A stretch of DNA of 14,579 bases from the NCBI GenBank assembly GCA_028689195.1, contig JAQTWR010000023.1, positions 1 to 14,579 on the forward strand, read 5' to 3'. Within the stretch, counting starts at the first letter, position 1, and the number at the start of each line of letters is the position of its first letter. The position numbers and the translations under genes are program-made. Positions 13,701 through 14,579 of this stretch are shown here, in pieces. Source of the DNA: Anaerolineales bacterium. GTDB lineage: Bacteria; Chloroflexota; Anaerolineae; Anaerolineales; Villigracilaceae. The notes beneath the pieces were generated by a model, which saw only the letters and a list, made by a program, of their open reading frames with translations, was not told the origin of the DNA and did not search any database.

Positions 13701-14579
13701 AAGATTCCCATTCTCATCGGCGGCGCGGCGATCAATCGGCGTTTTGGTCGGCGCATCCTTCAAACCGAAGACGGCTCGACTTATGAAGCGGGAGTCTTCT
13801 ATTGTAAGGATGCGTTTGAAGGTCTTGAGACGATGGATCAATTGATTGACGCGAATCGCAAGCCCGCTTTATTTGAGCAAATGCATAAAGGCGCGGAGAT
13901 GGAACTTGGACGCGCAAGCGTTCAACGTTCAAACGCGCAAACATTTGAACGTTCAAATATTATCCCCGCGCCCATTGCTTTACCATCGAAACTGGGTCAA
14001 AGAGTCGTCAAAGATATGCCGCTCGAAATGGTACTCAAACATCTCAACATGAACGAGTTGTATCGTCTTTCATGGGGCGCAAAAAATACGCACGGCGCGG
14101 AGTGGGATAAGTTGAAAAAAGAATTCGACGCGCGCCTCGCAAAGATGACCAAAGACGCGCTCAAAGACGGCTGGCTCAAACCGCAAGCCGTGTATGGATA
14201 TTTCGCCTGCCAAGCCGACGGCGACGATTTGATCCTTTACGAAAACGCCGAGAATAAAAAAGAGATTGCGCGCTTCAATTTTCCGCGCCAGCCGTATGAC
14301 GATCATCTAGCGCTGTCCGATTACTATGCCTCGGTCGAGTCTGGTCAAATGGATGTGGTCGCGCTGCAAGTCGTCACCGTTGGACTCGAAGCCACCGAGA
14401 AATTCGAGAAACTTCAAGCCGCCAACGATTACACCGAAGCCTATTTCATTCATGGGCTTGCCGTGCAAACCGCCGAAGCGACGGCGAATTATTTGCACGA
14501 ACACATCCGCCGCGAGCTGGGACTCGCCGCCGAACAGGGCAAGCGCTACTCGTGGGGCTATCCCGCCATCCCCGAGCTG
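10713..14579 (+). CDS. metH: Cobalamin-dependent methionine synthase with in-frame insertions (3' end outside window)
   Basis: Makes methionine from homocysteine and 5-methyltetrahydrofolate through methylcobalamin. The ATG at 10713 has AGGAG 8 bp upstream, and 1289 codons are open to the window edge with no stop or frameshift. Domains: homocysteine/zinc-binding, about residues 1-325 (FDGAMGTSLQLQ, GSMGPTGK, zinc ligands C250, C316, C317); pterin-binding, about 345-640 (LLGERCNAQGSRKF, VIDTTEVDVME, VSNLSFGL); cobalamin cap from about 855 (LNNVLLPAMKEVGDKFGAGE); cobalamin domain with lower-ligand motif D927-x-H929-x2-G932, then GLSALLVSTSKQMP and LIGGAAINRRFGRR; and the SAM-dependent activation domain with GYFACQADGDDLILY and RYSWGYPAIPEL at the edge. 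Insertions: 17 residues at about 118-134, 171 residues at about 684-854 carrying a DUF559 nuclease domain, and a short repeat at about 1070-1083. Catalytic motifs remain intact, so the protein may still work. Controlled by the upstream SAM-I riboswitch. Confidence 0.95.
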   Translation, partial: MTQRKYTNRRYLDALEKKVLVFDGAMGTSLQLQNLTAEHFGGEQYNGCNDYLVISYPQAVEKVHRAFFEVGVDVIETDTFRSNRLTMKEYGLQDRILEINMAAASLARRLADEYSRAPSPLAPLPKGEGLGVRERFVAGSMGPTGKLPSTNDPELSNIAYDELIDIFREQAVGLIRGGVDLLLIETSQDILEVKAVISGIHKAFDETQIYLPIQAQVTLDTTGRMLLGTDINASLTILEGMGIDVIGLNCSTGPEHMREPIRFLGENSTLPVSCIPNAGLPLNVDGQAVYPLEPEPFANDLYEFVTKHNISVVGGCCGTTPAHLKALVEKLNNHPSHNRPLSSVGRLSSAMSAIAMRQDPAPTLLGERCNAQGSRKFKRLLLEEDYDGILDVAREQVAGGAHALDISVAVTERADEGELMRKVVKKLQMGVDVPLVIDTTEVDVMEIALQTAPGRCLINSTHLESGRAKADKIFSLAKKYNAAVIVLTIDEAGMAKTAQRKLEVAQRIYDIAVNEHGLKPEDLVFDDLTFTLATGDVEFIDSAKETIEGIRLIKQNLRGVMTSLGVSNLSFGLAPQARPALNSVMLYYCVQAGLDMAIVNPVHVKPYAEIDAEERSLCEDLIFNRRADALQRFIQHFETVTVSNESTLADPTEGMTPEQRLHWKILHRYKDGVEADIDEIINRSLAPSPSPTGRGGQLGAEDKPRKYNPRIPDALKERVRELRKNSTEAEQFMWSVLRNRSFHDAKFRRQHPMEGYILDFYCDEAKLCVELDGGQHNEDEQVKHDEERAKILLEKQGVQVVRFWNSDVLHKTEEVLHVLWDILDERLAPSPLAPLPLGEGDNSLPTLGEGLGMRARQHEIAVHTLNNVLLPAMKEVGDKFGAGELILPFVLQSAEVMKKTVNHLENYLEKVAGVTKGTVVIATVYGDVHDIGKNLVKTILANNGYTVIDLGKQVPAETIITKSVEANATAIGLSALLVSTSKQMPLIVNEMHRRGHKIPILIGGAAINRRFGRRILQTEDGSTYEAGVFYCKDAFEGLETMDQLIDANRKPALFEQMHKGAEMELGRASVQRSNAQTFERSNIIPAPIALPSKLGQRVVKDMPLEMVLKHLNMNELYRLSWGAKNTHGAEWDKLKKEFDARLAKMTKDALKDGWLKPQAVYGYFACQADGDDLILYENAENKKEIARFNFPRQPYDDHLALSDYYASVESGQMDVVALQVVTVGLEATEKFEKLQAANDYTEAYFIHGLAVQTAEATANYLHEHIRRELGLAAEQGKRYSWGYPAIPEL
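11063..11113. repeat. Near-perfect 51-bp palindrome inside the homocysteine domain of metH
   Basis: Arms 11064-11086 and 11090-11112 are exact 23-bp reverse complements, the flanking T-A pair extends the stem to 24 bp, and the loop is AAA. The length of 51 bp equals 17 codons, adding PSPLAPLPKGEGLGVRE between a helix end (RRLADEYSR) and the conserved FVAGSMGPTGK. It contains no stop in the metH frame. Confidence 0.97.
12763..12816. repeat. Left bounding palindrome of the metH insertion
   Basis: Left arm 12763-12785 differs from the copy at 11064-11086 by one base (CCCTCG for CCCTCA). The loop is ACA. The right side pairs exactly for 8 bp (GGGAGAGG, 12789-12796), then carries extra bases before an imperfect CTCGGGGCTGAGG. 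It is read in a different codon phase from the 11063 copy (SLAPSPSPTGRGGQLGAE) and is still open. Confidence 0.9.
12843..13187 (+). other. DUF559 (Vsr-like, PD-(D/E)XK fold) nuclease domain fused inside MetH
   Basis: MetH residues about 711-825. The domain runs from IPDALKERVRELRKNSTEAE through MWSVLRNRSFHDAKFRRQHP, GYILDFYC and KLCVELDGGQH to VVRFWNSDVL and a closing helix VLHVLWDIL. These are the hallmarks of DUF559 proteins, a family related to the Vsr very-short-patch-repair endonuclease. Candidate metal and catalytic residues are intact: D759 in LDFYC, E770 and D772 in VELDGGQH, and H775; the N-terminal Glu in STEAEQ is also present. At about 115 residues it is the full size of a free-standing DUF559 protein. 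No separate ribosome site and start precede it, so it can only be made as part of MetH unless cleaved. Activity and target are unknown. Confidence 0.9.
13197..13275. repeat. Right bounding palindrome of the metH insertion, with nested hairpin
   Basis: Left arm 13197-13219 is identical to 11064-11086. The loop is TTT and the return arm GGGAGAGG (13223-13230). A second hairpin, CCCTTCCC (13240-13247) with GGGGAAGGG (13254-13262), then interrupts before the outer stem resumes imperfectly with TTGGGGATGAGGG (13263-13275). All of it is open in the metH frame (SPLAPLPLGEGDNS, then LPTLGEGLGMRAR). Confidence 0.9.
13919..13956. repeat. CGTTCAA repeat with 10-bp inverted repeat in the metH linker
   Basis: CGTTCAA occurs three times (13919, 13926, 13950), and AACGTTCAAA (13924-13933) is the exact complement of TTTGAACGTT (13944-13953). 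It encodes VQRSNAQTFERSN in the flexible linker between the cobalamin and activation domains, in frame. It is a different repeat family from the CCCTCACCCC palindromes. Confidence 0.75.

Noticed and set aside
1..14579. tRNA, rRNA, IS transposase or replication origin
   Set aside because: No tRNA-like cloverleaf with TTCGA arms, no rRNA segment, no DDE, tyrosine or serine transposase/recombinase motif and no iteron cluster was seen by eye on either strand.

Overview
The window looks like chromosomal DNA of a Chloroflexota bacterium, most likely class Anaerolineae. This is inferred from the general gene style: a zinc-ribbon membrane protein, a lipoprotein with a Pro/Thr-rich linker, a long isocitrate dehydrogenase of the type I remember from cyanobacteria and Chloroflexota, and a MetH with a LGERCNAQGSRKF-type pterin domain. 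No rRNA, tRNA or marker gene fixes the taxon. The DNA is moderately GC-rich and densely coded.

Layout, left to right. (1) 3-1848, plus strand: the 3' part of a zinc-ribbon/one-TM protein, then pyrC, a dihydroorotase strikingly similar to the DHOase domain of animal CAD. (2) 1853-3362: a promoter with a perfect GTGA-N6-TCAC palindrome at about -42, then icd. (3) 3383-3430: a perfect 21-bp hairpin serving as bidirectional terminator between icd and the opposing rnz-pfkA operon (minus, 5357 to 3460). (4) 5566-7122, plus: a lipoprotein M1-type metallopeptidase. (5) 9360 to 7150, minus: a tightly packed operon of a DadA-like dehydrogenase, a YbaK-type deacylase and folK. (6) 9575-9997, plus: a PaaI-type hotdog thioesterase. 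(7) 10014-14579, plus: a strong promoter, a SAM-I riboswitch with an intrinsic terminator, a MITE-like inverted repeat, a C-terminally short YdeI-family gene, and metH, which runs off the right edge with 1289 codons visible.

The standout is metH. Its reading frame is open throughout but has been invaded in frame at least three times. A nearly perfect 51-bp palindrome (17 codons) sits in the homocysteine domain. A 513-bp element (171 codons), bounded by two more copies of the same palindrome family, encodes a complete DUF559 (Vsr-like, PD-(D/E)XK fold) nuclease domain and lies between the pterin domain and the cobalamin cap. A different short inverted repeat sits in the linker before the activation domain. 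A degenerate in-frame copy of the first palindrome also lies in pyrC, and another may lie after the peptidase gene. The arrangement suggests a palindromic mobile element that tolerates or prefers open reading frames and sometimes carries a nuclease domain, without any splicing signal.

Functionally, the riboswitch would shut off transcription into ydeI-metH when S-adenosylmethionine is plentiful, the expected control for methionine synthase. The other genes are housekeeping: pyrimidine synthesis, TCA cycle, glycolysis, tRNA 3' processing, folate synthesis and tRNA proofreading.
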